The notes: a model not told the origin generated them from the letters alone. DNA of 9,900 bases from Acidobacteriaceae bacterium UBA1795 (GCA_002314435.1 DCFV01000016.1:6412-16311); one strand, 5' to 3'; positions 1 to 7,797 are shown, numbered from the stretch's first letter. Translations and numbers: made by a program.

Positions 1-1044
1 CCCGCCACGGCCAACATTCTGGCCAAGTTTGCCCACGGCATTGCCGACGATTTTCTGACCACGATGTACCTGGCCACGCAGGCGCCGGTGCTGGTGGCCC
101 CGGCGATGAACGTGAACATGTGGAACCATCCGGCAACGCAGGCCAATCTTGAGATTCTGCGCCTGCGCGGCGTGCGCGTGATCGAACCGGGCACGGGCGA
201 CCTGGCCTGCGGCACGGTGGGCGCGGGCCGCATGGCTGAGCCGGAAGCCATCGCAGATTATGTGCTGGGCGCGCTCGGCCGCCGCCACGATCTGGCCGGT
301 GAGATCGTGCTGGTGACCGCGGGAGGCACACGCGAGGCACTCGATCCGGTGCGTTTTCTTGGCAATCGTTCGAGCGGCAAGATGGGCTATGCGCTGGCCG
401 AGGCCGCGCAGAGTCGCGGCGCGAAGGTGATCCTGATTAGCGGCCCCTCGGCGCTGCATCCGCCGGCGCACTGCGAGTTAATTAAGGTGACGACGGCCGA
501 CCAGATGCGCGACGCCGTGCTTGAGCGCATGGGCGAAACAACACTGGTGATCAAGGCAGCGGCCGTGGCGGACTACCGGCCGGTGAATGTCTCGGACCAC
601 AAGCTCAAACGCACCGGGCCGCTCACGCTGGAGCTGGCGCCGACAGAGGACATTCTGGCTGAGGTGGTGCGCCGCCGCAAGCCGGGGCAGCTGATTGTGG
701 GCTTTGCCGCGGAGACTGAGAATCGCATGGAAAACGGCCGCGCCAAGCTGCTGCGTAAGGGCGCGGATGCGATTGTAGTCAACGATGTACTGAGTGAGGG
801 CGTGGGGTTTGACGCGGACAACAATGCCGCCACATTCCTGACCACTTCGACCGCCATTGAGCTTGAAGAGATGCCCAAGCGCAAGCTGGCAGACCGCATC
901 CTGGACGAGATTCTTGCGCTGCGCCGTCCGCGGGCGCTGGTGGTGGAAACCGACTTGCACATGGACACGCGGACGCCCCAGGAGCGGGTATTGCAGCAGT
1001 CCGAGACGGTGGTGCCGCCCCGCCGCCCGCTGATTGTGGAGTAG
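1..1044 (+). CDS. coaBC: Bifunctional phosphopantothenoylcysteine decarboxylase / phosphopantothenate-cysteine ligase (5'-truncated)
   Basis: Coenzyme A synthesis in the cytoplasm: the CoaB domain joins 4'-phosphopantothenate to cysteine using CTP, and the FMN-dependent CoaC domain decarboxylates the product to 4'-phosphopantetheine. The frame is open from base 1, so the start and the first part of CoaC, including its catalytic histidine region, lie left of the window. Visible residues (numbered from base 1) begin PATANILAKFAHGIADD, then PAMNVNMW, the CoaC substrate clamp. LACGTVGAGRM follows, with the catalytic Cys at visible residue 70. The CoaB half begins near residue 102 with VTAGGTREALDPVR, then GNRSSGKMG (the conserved Asn is residue 122), KAAAVADYRP, KLKR at 201-204 (conserved Lys region), PTEDIL, GFAAET and ADAIVVND. 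The end carries an extra tail of about 38 residues after the usual CoaB helix. The next gene starts 6 nt downstream, so the two are probably co-transcribed. Identification is very secure. Confidence 0.97.
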   Translation, partial: PATANILAKFAHGIADDFLTTMYLATQAPVLVAPAMNVNMWNHPATQANLEILRLRGVRVIEPGTGDLACGTVGAGRMAEPEAIADYVLGALGRRHDLAGEIVLVTAGGTREALDPVRFLGNRSSGKMGYALAEAAQSRGAKVILISGPSALHPPAHCELIKVTTADQMRDAVLERMGETTLVIKAAAVADYRPVNVSDHKLKRTGPLTLELAPTEDILAEVVRRRKPGQLIVGFAAETENRMENGRAKLLRKGADAIVVNDVLSEGVGFDADNNAATFLTTSTAIELEEMPKRKLADRILDEILALRRPRALVVETDLHMDTRTPQERVLQQSETVVPPRRPLIVE

Positions 1045-1050
1045 CCCGCA

Positions 1051-1908
1051 GTGCCGCCCATGCTCGATCCCGCCACACAACAGGCCCTTGCTGCCCGGTT
1101 GCGCTTCTATCGCGAACTGGGACTGACCGAGTTGTATCGGCGGCCGGTGGATCCTTCACAAATTCCAAGTTTGTCCGCGCCGGTTTTGGAAGAGCCGGTG
1201 ACTGCGGCTGAGTCCGCGGAGGAACTGGTTACGCCGACCGCGGCCGAGCCGACACATCTTCCCGAGGAGACGCCGATTCCGCCCCGCAAGCCCTTTCCCG
1301 TCCCGCCCGAGGTGGGCGGTATTGTTCCGCCGGCCGAGCGCATTTCTGCTCTGCGCGCTATTCAGGAAGACATTGGCGACTGCACCCGCTGCGCACTGCA
1401 CACGGGCCGAAACAAGATTGTGTTTGCCGACGGCAGCCCGACTGCGCGCCTGATGTTTGTGGGCGAGGGGCCGGGCGCCGACGAGGATGCGCAGGGGTTG
1501 CCGTTTGTGGGACGCGCCGGGCAACTGCTGAACAACATGATTACGGCCATGGGCCTGAAGCGCGAAGAGGTCTACATCGCCAACGTGGTCAAGTGCCGTC
1601 CGCCGGGCAACCGCACGCCAGAGCCGGAAGAGGCGCACACTTGCTCGCCGTTCCTTTTCCGGCAGATCGACGTGGTGCGGCCGGAAGTGCTGGTGGCGCT
1701 GGGAGCGACGGCTGCGACTTATCTGCTGGGGCAGAAGCAGCCGCTGGCAGGGCTGCGCGGACGTGTGCACTCGGTGCGCGGAACGCGGCTGATCGTGACT
1801 TATCACCCAGCGTACCTGCTGCGCGACCCGCGGCAGAAGAAAGAAGCCTGGGCCGACCTGCAGATTGCAATGAAGGAGCTGGGGCTCAAGCCGCCGAGCA
1901 AGGGCTAG
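1051..1908 (+). CDS. udg: Family 4 uracil-DNA glycosylase with [4Fe-4S] cluster
   Basis: Removes uracil from DNA as the first step of base-excision repair. The 285-residue product has a family 4 UDG catalytic domain from about residue 100: motif A GEGPGADED at 138-146 and motif B HPAYLLR at 252-258. Four cysteines at 111, 114, 182 and 198 (C-x2-C, then KCRPPGNRTPEPEEAHTC) fit the iron-sulfur ligands of this family. Motif A starts GEGPG rather than GLAPG, which favours family 4 over family 5. Residues 1-95 are not part of the usual catalytic core: a short helix-like start (about 6-32), then a Pro/Glu/Ala-rich linker. The chosen start is GTG at 1051, 6 nt after the coaBC stop; an in-frame ATG at 1060 is equally possible, and neither has a clear Shine-Dalgarno sequence, which fits translational coupling to coaBC. 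Confidence 0.94.
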   Translation: MPPMLDPATQQALAARLRFYRELGLTELYRRPVDPSQIPSLSAPVLEEPVTAAESAEELVTPTAAEPTHLPEETPIPPRKPFPVPPEVGGIVPPAERISALRAIQEDIGDCTRCALHTGRNKIVFADGSPTARLMFVGEGPGADEDAQGLPFVGRAGQLLNNMITAMGLKREEVYIANVVKCRPPGNRTPEPEEAHTCSPFLFRQIDVVRPEVLVALGATAATYLLGQKQPLAGLRGRVHSVRGTRLIVTYHPAYLLRDPRQKKEAWADLQIAMKELGLKPPSKG

Positions 1909-1980
1909 GACTGCACACCGCACCGCTCGCCGGCTTCATGGATTTTGCACAATCTGCAGCATTGCGGGCTGGCAGTGATT
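1909..1980. terminator. Imperfect hairpin between convergent genes, possible bidirectional terminator
   Basis: The 70-nt gap between the convergent udg and asnB stop codons contains an imperfect stem. AAT (1951-1953), CTGC (1954-1957) and AGC (1958-1960) pair with GCT (1968-1970), GCAG (1972-1975) and ATT (1978-1980), around the 7-nt loop ATTGCGG. There is a 1-nt and a 2-nt bulge. No T-run follows on either strand, so it is not a canonical intrinsic terminator; the placement between convergent genes is the main argument. Confidence 0.28.
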
Positions 1981-3907
1981 ACGCTGTCAGCGCGTACCGC
2001 TCCTGAAGCACGCACATGCTCACGAGCAACATCAGTATCTGGTCGTTTGCCGTTCTCGAACCTGCATCCATTCCGGGCAACTCGTCGAGCAGCGCTACAA
2101 CACTCTTCTGGTCGAAGAAGGGCAGGCTCTTCAGCACTGGTCCCCGCAGCATGTCCTGCACATAGGTGTTGAAGGTGTCGTCGGGGTTCAGCGTGGCGGG
2201 CGGGCTGAGGAACGGGTGCTTCTGGCGCTTGTACACGGTATCGGTGATTACGTCCTTGACGGCCTGGCGCAGTACAAATTTCTCTGTCATGCCACGCACC
2301 TTCTGGTTCACCGGCTGCCGCACAATGGTCTCGACGACCTTGTGATCGAGAAAAGGCACGCGCCCTTCGATCGAGTGCGCCATCTCCATTCTGTCGCCGA
2401 GCATTGTGAGGATGTAGCTGGCCATCGCGGTCTTCGACCACAGATATAACGACTGGTTCAGCTCATCGCGCCCGTTCAGCTGGCGGCGGACGTCCACTTC
2501 GTCCAATATGCCGTAGCTACCTTCAGTGGCCCCATACTTTGACTGGAATTCCTTCGCCAGCAATGGCCGCATCTTTACCTGGCGGCTTGAGAAGGTTTCG
2601 ATCCAGCTTGGGGCATAGCCAAGAATTCGCTTCACCTGTTCCATCGATCCGATTTCGCCATCGGGCAGCAGCAGTCCCCGCGAAACCGAATTGTGCTGGT
2701 CCAGCCACTTGAGCAACTCCTCGATCGCCGCCTCGTCCTGGCCCTCGCGGTTGTAGAGCAACATGTCTCGCCGGAAGTGCGGATAGCCACCCAGAATCTC
2801 GTCGGACCCTTCGCCGGTGATCACTACCTTGTAGCCCGCGTCGCGCACGGCACGGCTCAGCATGTACTTCGCCACGCCGTGAGCGTTGACGCACAGGGTT
2901 TCTGCCTGCGCAATTGCGTCCGAGAAGTTGTCGGCCAGATCGCGCTGTCTGATCGGAATGGGATGGAACTCTGCCCCGGCCAATGCAGCCATCTCTTTGG
3001 CGATCGGTCCTTCGTCATAGGCCGCCTGCTCAAAGGTGAGCGTGAAGGCCTTCACCGGCTCGGGATGGTGCAGAGCCGCCAGCCCGAGCACAGCGCATGA
3101 GTCGAGCCCTCCGCTCAGATAGACCCCCACTGGCACATCCGCCCGCAGCCTGATCTTGACTGCCTCTTCCAGCGCTGCGCGGAACTCTTCGGCATATTCC
3201 TCGTCCGGCTGCTTGGGCTGGTTATTCTCTTTGAGCGGGTAGTCGAAGTCCCAGTATTGGTTCACCTGGACGTGCTTATCTGTCGCAACAAGAAAATACC
3301 CGGGCGGAACCTGGAAAACGCCGTCGTAGAGCGTCCGTCCCATGTGGCCCGCCATTGAGACGGAGTTGTAGACGCCCATTTCATCCCAGCGCGCAGGAAC
3401 GCCTGCGGCCCAGAGTGCTTTCGCTTCAGAGGCGAGAAAGAGTTTGTCCTCATGCCACGCATAGAAGAGCGGCTTGATGCCGAACCGGTCGCGCGCCGCC
3501 ACCAACTGCCGTCGCGTCTGGTCCCAGAGGACGAATGCGAATTCGCCGCGCAGGTGATGTAGACACTGGGTTCCGTAGTCCTCGTACAGATGGAGCGCAA
3601 TCTCGCTGTCGGAGCGCGTCCGCAATCGGTGCCCACGCCCTTCTAGCTCCTTTTGGATTGCTTCGAACCCGTAGAACTCACCATTCACGATGATCCGGGT
3701 GCGTTCATCTTCGCTGGCAATCGGCTGGTCCCCGGTGGAGAGGTCGATGATGCTCAAGCGCGAATGGCCCAGCCCGACTTTTCTGTCATGTGAGATCCAT
3801 TGCCGCTGCCCATCCGGGCCGCGATGATAGAGGCTTTCGGTTGCGCGATCCAGAATCGCCGGGGAGACGTCACCCCGGCGTGAGAAGACGGCAATGATTC
3901 CACACAT
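1979..3907 (-). CDS. asnB: Asparagine synthase (glutamine-hydrolysing), AsnB family
   Basis: Two-domain class II amidotransferase: the N-terminal domain releases ammonia from glutamine, and the C-terminal ATP-pyrophosphatase domain adenylates a carboxylate (aspartate in true AsnB) and amidates it. The 642-residue product begins MCGIIAVFS, so Cys2 is the glutaminase nucleophile once Met is removed, which fixes the start at 3907. Other glutaminase residues are R50 (HSRLSIIDL), N75-G76-E77 and D100 (SDSEI). The synthetase has the PP-loop SGGLDS at 265-270, GEGSDE at 365-370 and EGRVPFLD at 514-521. Unlike common bacterial AsnB, the segment before GEGSDE reads AETLCVNAHGVAKY instead of the usual DEP...DPS-type text, and roughly residues 380-480 form a long insert-like stretch. 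Upstream on its strand is AAGGA, about 10 nt before the ATG, a usable ribosome binding site. It is a single gene, divergent from the membrane gene. Substrate could be aspartate or another carboxylate. Confidence 0.92.
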   Translation of the reverse strand: MCGIIAVFSRRGDVSPAILDRATESLYHRGPDGQRQWISHDRKVGLGHSRLSIIDLSTGDQPIASEDERTRIIVNGEFYGFEAIQKELEGRGHRLRTRSDSEIALHLYEDYGTQCLHHLRGEFAFVLWDQTRRQLVAARDRFGIKPLFYAWHEDKLFLASEAKALWAAGVPARWDEMGVYNSVSMAGHMGRTLYDGVFQVPPGYFLVATDKHVQVNQYWDFDYPLKENNQPKQPDEEYAEEFRAALEEAVKIRLRADVPVGVYLSGGLDSCAVLGLAALHHPEPVKAFTLTFEQAAYDEGPIAKEMAALAGAEFHPIPIRQRDLADNFSDAIAQAETLCVNAHGVAKYMLSRAVRDAGYKVVITGEGSDEILGGYPHFRRDMLLYNREGQDEAAIEELLKWLDQHNSVSRGLLLPDGEIGSMEQVKRILGYAPSWIETFSSRQVKMRPLLAKEFQSKYGATEGSYGILDEVDVRRQLNGRDELNQSLYLWSKTAMASYILTMLGDRMEMAHSIEGRVPFLDHKVVETIVRQPVNQKVRGMTEKFVLRQAVKDVITDTVYKRQKHPFLSPPATLNPDDTFNTYVQDMLRGPVLKSLPFFDQKSVVALLDELPGMDAGSRTANDQILMLLVSMCVLQERYALTA

Positions 3908-4218
3908 ACGTTCGTGGTCCTTGCTTTGGTGTCGGGATTGAGTTCAGGCGGGAGTTCGTGCGAGTAGGGGAAGCAGGATTCCAGCCCCGCGATGGATAAC
4001 ACAACGCATCGAGGCCTAGCAATCCTTTTGTTTCGGGGTGAGCCGCCCTATCTTCGTTGCGGCACTTCGCATTCCAATTCGGGGCCGTTCAACACGCAGG
4101 AAGGTGATACCCGATACAGATCGGAGGGCGAATCGGCACCAGACTCTGTGCGGCGGAGGCATGAATATCGGAGGTGGCGGGAATCTTTCGACACCCTCAG
4201 CCACGAACGGAGTTTCCC
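3908..4218. other. Divergent intergenic region, no convincing gene
   Basis: This 311-nt stretch lies between the divergent asnB and membrane-protein genes and should hold both promoters. I see no promoter I can call with confidence: weak matches exist on each strand, such as TTGCTA-17-TTATCC reading toward asnB. A short perfect inverted repeat, CCGAT-ACAG-ATCGG, sits at 4111-4124 and could be an operator or a small hairpin. Two GGAGG strings (4155-4159 and 4170-4174) lie 45-64 nt before the membrane gene, but neither is correctly spaced to a start codon. Short open frames here have no family resemblance and look like chance. Confidence 0.5.
4209..4212 (+). promoter_or_regulatory. Ribosome binding site deciding the membrane-protein start
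   Basis: GGAG sits 6 nt before ATG 4219. This supports that start rather than the in-frame GTG at 4174, which has no suitably spaced purine tract. Confidence 0.6.
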
Positions 4219-5316
4219 ATGAGCCGCATTTTTCGAGTTTTGATTCTTGTCTACGCGATCGCATTGTTGATTCAGGCGGCCGGCTCGTTGATGGCTGGCG
4301 GCAATTTGACTTCCGACATAGGGGTCTTTGTAGCATTTTCAGGGTCAACTCCCGTTGCCTACCTGGTACTCGCGCTCGGCTATCTCTTCAGCAGGAACGA
4401 GGAGCGTGATCCTCCGCTACCCTGGCTGGCCGCGGTTGTTGGGCTGATGATGGCGCCGTGGATTGGGCTTCTGTTGACTGGCCCGGATCCAGAGGATCTT
4501 CGGCTATTCCTCGCGGCTTTGGGGATGTTGGTAGTCTTCGCGGTCGCAATGGCCTGGGTTTACTTGGCCACACGTAAGACGACGAGTGCTTCACCTCCTG
4601 CGGTCTGCTACGCATTTATCCTTTCTGCGTGGATTGCCGGTGCAGGCCTGGTGCTGTCGAGCCTGTTCTTGGAGATTACGGATGGAGGAACGGGATGGGA
4701 AGTCCTGCTGCGAAGGGAGCCGTGGATCACTTACGTCTACAACGTCGCGAGAACCGCTAACGGTCCTTCCATTGATTGGCTCCGGCCGGCGTATGGTTCT
4801 GCTGGCTACATCGTCTATCTCCTTTCCCTCATGGCGACCCTGGCGATGGTCTTCTGGTTGAGTGTCTTTCGCGTCTCATTCCGGTTGCTGGGGCCGTCCC
4901 GCCTTTTCGCGCGCTTTGCCGCCGTCTTCACGTTCGCAGTGTTCTGGGTTTATACGGACATCTTCTGGGGTTGGAAGTATCTAGGGGGCCAATCGCTGTG
5001 GTCCTCCTACCTGGGCACTGCACTTTGGCTGGTTGCGCCGCTATTTGTCCTCGTGTTGCTGATCCCGATGACGCTCAAGCAGGGCGAAATATGGCGTCTG
5101 CAAACGATTCTTCTTCTGCAACTACCGGTAGCAGCATTCAATTACTCGATGATGCCTGACTACTTTGGGAAAGCCGCGCTTGTGCACCTTCCAGGGCTCG
5201 GGCTCCTGATGATTGGCCTGCAACTTGAGAGCCTGGCGTGTCTTGGGATGATGATGCTCCCGGTGCCGGAGCCGGCATCAGGCGCTTGCGAGCGGCCCGC
5301 GCAGGTACGCGAGTGA
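4219..5316 (+). CDS. Polytopic integral membrane protein of unknown function
   Basis: I do not recognise this protein. It is 365 residues, starts MSRIFRVLILVYAIALLIQ, and shows about 9-10 hydrophobic segments at approximately residues 5-27, 36-56, 65-86, 92-113, 121-146, 183-208, 218-236, 250-275 and two near 285-345. The loop between the fifth and sixth segments (about 147-182) is the longest and most polar and includes WEVLLRREPWITYVYN. Aromatic-rich text, FWVYTDIFWGWKYLGG, lies in the seventh segment. No transporter, kinase or glycosyltransferase signature is evident. ATG 4219 is chosen over the upstream in-frame GTG at 4174 because GGAG at 4209-4212 is spaced 6 nt from it and the first membrane helix starts right after it. 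It precedes the glycosidase by 153 nt on the same strand, but a separate promoter lies between them, so a shared role is not established. Confidence 0.8.
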   Translation: MSRIFRVLILVYAIALLIQAAGSLMAGGNLTSDIGVFVAFSGSTPVAYLVLALGYLFSRNEERDPPLPWLAAVVGLMMAPWIGLLLTGPDPEDLRLFLAALGMLVVFAVAMAWVYLATRKTTSASPPAVCYAFILSAWIAGAGLVLSSLFLEITDGGTGWEVLLRREPWITYVYNVARTANGPSIDWLRPAYGSAGYIVYLLSLMATLAMVFWLSVFRVSFRLLGPSRLFARFAAVFTFAVFWVYTDIFWGWKYLGGQSLWSSYLGTALWLVAPLFVLVLLIPMTLKQGEIWRLQTILLLQLPVAAFNYSMMPDYFGKAALVHLPGLGLLMIGLQLESLACLGMMMLPVPEPASGACERPAQVRE

Positions 5317-5406
5317 AAGAGTCAACGGAGTTCTCCGGACTTCGGGAAGAGTCCTCGCAGGCATCGGACGGAACCAGGGGAACCCAGTATCGTACGGGCT
5401 TATGCG

Positions 5407-5442
5407 TTGATAGTCCGGGGACGGGCCCGCTAGACTTGGGCC
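5407..5442 (+). promoter_or_regulatory. Candidate promoter for the glycosidase gene, with overlapping inverted repeat
   Basis: TTGATA (5407-5412, 5 of 6 matches to a -35 box) is followed after 18 nt by TAGACT (5431-5436, 4 of 6 matches to a -10 box). This predicts a transcript start around 5443 and a leader of about 27 nt. GGCCC (5424-5428) and GGGCC (5438-5442) form an inverted repeat that brackets the -10 box, so a repressor could bind here. The rest of the 153-nt gap (5317-5469) shows nothing else convincing. Confidence 0.35.
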
Positions 5443-5456
5443 ACCTGCGACCCAGC

Positions 5457-5463
5457 GAAGGGA
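5457..5463 (+). promoter_or_regulatory. Ribosome binding site of the glycosidase gene
   Basis: GAAGGGA lies 6 nt before ATG 5470. It fixes the start so that the encoded product begins with a Tat signal peptide. Confidence 0.6.
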
Positions 5464-5469
5464 AAACTC

Positions 5470-7797
5470 ATGAACGCATTTGATCGGCGCGCCTTTCTTC
5501 AGGTGTCTGCGAGCGCTGTATTTGCTGCTGCCTCCAACAAGTTGGTCAGGGCCGCATCGGCACCTTCGATCAACATTGACAGTGCATCCATTTCGGTCAA
5601 GGGTGCCGACTATTCATGGGAATATACGCAGACGGATGACACCTTTCGTCTGCGTGATGCGCGCAATCGTCTCATCGTTAGCGGAAAGCTACAGCCACTG
5701 GTTGTGGTAGCGCCGCAGGATGAGCCGAATGCCCGCCAGTGCCTGCCGGGAAGGCCCATGGGTCACCGAGTGGAACAGGGGCGCGTGATCTTCGAATACG
5801 GGAATGTGAACGGCGCGGCACGCCTGTCGTATGCGTGGCGCTTTGACGAGCAGGGCATCTGGACCGAACCAATCGAATACGAATCCACTGCCGGGCAGGA
5901 CGTTGTGAGCTTGCACTACTTTGCGCTGCAAAGCCAGGAGAAGCGAACGCTGACTCTCCACTCGTCCTACCAAGTGGTTCCAGGCCTTCTCTCCGGTTCT
6001 GCAATCAGCCCCATTGTGGGGGAGAACGAGCATCTGGACGAGAGCGTGTGGCTGGGCCGCGGCAGCTTCATTCCAGGCCTTTCCCAGCAATGGGGCCTGC
6101 CGGTGCACTACTTCAGCGGATTCAGCATTGACAACGCGGCAGCCCAGCGCCGGATGTACACGGAAGGAAGATCGGACGCGTTTGCATGCGGCCTTGCGGA
6201 CTTGCCCGGAGGGGATCTCTTTCTGCAGTTGTTCGAGGGAAGGAGCAGCCTCTGGATCGACTATCGCAGCGATCTCTGGAAGCATTATCGCGGACCCGGA
6301 CGCCTGACGCTTGGCGCGACGTTGTTCTGGGCCGTAGCTCCGGATTACTACCAGGCGATCGCCGGCTATTATCGCGGGTTGCTGGATGCGGGCATCATTC
6401 GCCGACACATGAACTCCGAGCGCAAGACGGCCATCTCCTTGACCCCGCAGTTCTGCACGTGGGGGGTGCAGGTGGAACGAAACAAAACCGGCGCGCATCT
6501 TGACGAGGCATTTCTCAGCGGCGTGTACGAAGAGCTGAAAGCTGCAGGGATGAAGGCGGGCCTATTCTCCATCGACGACAAGTGGGAAGGAACCTATGGC
6601 AATCTGGAGCACTCGGCCGAGCGATTTCCGCACTTCGAGCGGTTTCTCGAACGGCTGCGGGCCGACGGATACCGGATCGGCATGTGGGCGGCTCTCATGC
6701 GCTGCGAGCGGCCTTCGGATCTCGGCCTGACGGAATCGCAGATGTTGAGGCTGCCGGATGGAAAGCCCTATCTGGCTGAATTCGGAGGCTCCCGTTACTA
6801 CATTCTCGACTTTACCCAGTCTGAGGTGGCGAAGGTGCTGGGTGACCTGGCGCGCCGATTTGTGCGCAGATACAAACCGGACCTGCTCAAGTTCGATTTC
6901 GGATATGAACTGCCCGCAGTGGGGATTGCGGCTCCACTGGACAAGAACTGGACTGGCGAGCGGCTGATGATGAAAGGACTGGAAGTAGTGATCAAGGCAA
7001 TGCGAGAGGAGAACCCTGATCTCGTAGTGATGTACTACAACCTTTCGCCGCTCTTCCTCGACTATTTCGATCTGCACAGTCCGGATGATCTTTATATGGC
7101 CGCTGGAGAATACGAGGTAGAAGCAAATCGGCGCTTCTACTTCAGCAGTCTCCTCGGACCTCTGGGCATTCCTACCTACGGCTCCTCTGGCTACGACTGG
7201 GCCAGCGCACCCAGCATATGGTTCGACTCGGTGGCAGTAGGAACGCTGGGCTCTTTGAACGACTTCAAAGGCGATGAACAAGGGGAGACCGTCACTGCAG
7301 AGTTTGTTGCACGCTACAACGGGCTGGCGCAGACAGTGCGGCGCACCGATACGTTTGAGATTCTTCCCTTCGATACGGTTTCGGAAGCGCCAACGTTGGG
7401 CGCGCATGCCCGCTCGTGGGCCCGGTTCGAGAGTGGACAGTTGGTCCTGTTGGCCTATAGGCCTCCCGCAGCAGTCGAAGAGGGTTCACTCAGTTCGAGC
7501 AGGGCGGCGGATCCGCGCGTGAAGGGCATGGTTCGAGCGACGGCTCCTGTGGTCGTGGCATCCAAGAATGGCCAGAGCATCACGCAGGGTGAAGGATTAG
7601 CAGTCGTCCCATATGACAGCGGCGAGATCACCATTCGTCGCCAGGCAGGCAAGAGCGCGGAGATCGTGAGTCACTACTTTGGAGGAGCGATCACGCGAGA
7701 GCAGGTGCCGATCACGGATGGCCGGTTAACTCTGAATGCGCAGTTGCATGACCGAGGAGGAAAGCCGCTGGAGTGGATTGAAGTAGGAATTGTGTGA
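5470..7797 (+). CDS. Tat-exported clan GH-D (GH36-like) glycoside hydrolase, putative alpha-galactosidase
   Basis: A 775-residue exported enzyme, likely acting on alpha-linked glycans outside the cytoplasm. The N-terminus has a twin-arginine signal, DRRAFLQ at residues 5-11, a short hydrophobic stretch, and a likely cleavage after A-S-A at 29-31. About residues 33-310 look like the beta-sandwich domain that precedes the barrel in GH36 enzymes. The barrel starts near FCTWGVQV (328-335), followed by IDDKW at 368-372, a counterpart of the DDGW motif, then RFP and RIGMWAALM. The strand-4 sequence LLKFDFGYE puts the likely nucleophile at D476. The acid/base is less clear: SPDD puts candidates at D539/D540, where GH36 normally has an SDxTDxxxR-like motif. 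Residues about 660-775 resemble a C-terminal beta domain. The fold assignment is fairly secure, but the substrate specificity is not, and alpha-galactosidase is only the default family annotation. It probably has its own promoter. Confidence 0.75.
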   Translation: MNAFDRRAFLQVSASAVFAAASNKLVRAASAPSINIDSASISVKGADYSWEYTQTDDTFRLRDARNRLIVSGKLQPLVVVAPQDEPNARQCLPGRPMGHRVEQGRVIFEYGNVNGAARLSYAWRFDEQGIWTEPIEYESTAGQDVVSLHYFALQSQEKRTLTLHSSYQVVPGLLSGSAISPIVGENEHLDESVWLGRGSFIPGLSQQWGLPVHYFSGFSIDNAAAQRRMYTEGRSDAFACGLADLPGGDLFLQLFEGRSSLWIDYRSDLWKHYRGPGRLTLGATLFWAVAPDYYQAIAGYYRGLLDAGIIRRHMNSERKTAISLTPQFCTWGVQVERNKTGAHLDEAFLSGVYEELKAAGMKAGLFSIDDKWEGTYGNLEHSAERFPHFERFLERLRADGYRIGMWAALMRCERPSDLGLTESQMLRLPDGKPYLAEFGGSRYYILDFTQSEVAKVLGDLARRFVRRYKPDLLKFDFGYELPAVGIAAPLDKNWTGERLMMKGLEVVIKAMREENPDLVVMYYNLSPLFLDYFDLHSPDDLYMAAGEYEVEANRRFYFSSLLGPLGIPTYGSSGYDWASAPSIWFDSVAVGTLGSLNDFKGDEQGETVTAEFVARYNGLAQTVRRTDTFEILPFDTVSEAPTLGAHARSWARFESGQLVLLAYRPPAAVEEGSLSSSRAADPRVKGMVRATAPVVVASKNGQSITQGEGLAVVPYDSGEITIRRQAGKSAEIVSHYFGGAITREQVPITDGRLTLNAQLHDRGGKPLEWIEVGIV

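Noticed and set aside
1156..1923. 255-residue open frame on the minus strand, antisense to udg
   Set aside because: It lies wholly over a secure gene, has His/Arg/Gln-rich random-looking composition and no family signature; it is a GC-rich shadow frame.
4174..4218. Upstream GTG start for the membrane protein
   Set aside because: It adds 15 polar residues before the first helix and lacks a spaced Shine-Dalgarno sequence, while ATG 4219 has one.
3992..4222. 76-residue open frame ending in an ATGA overlap with the membrane gene start
   Set aside because: The overlap is suggestive of coupling, but there is no suitably spaced ribosome binding site, and the Arg/Ser-rich sequence resembles no protein family.
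5689..7407. Two long minus-strand open frames (269 and 281 residues) opposite the glycosidase
   Set aside because: Both lie opposite a continuous, motif-bearing gene and have no recognisable domain or ribosome binding site.
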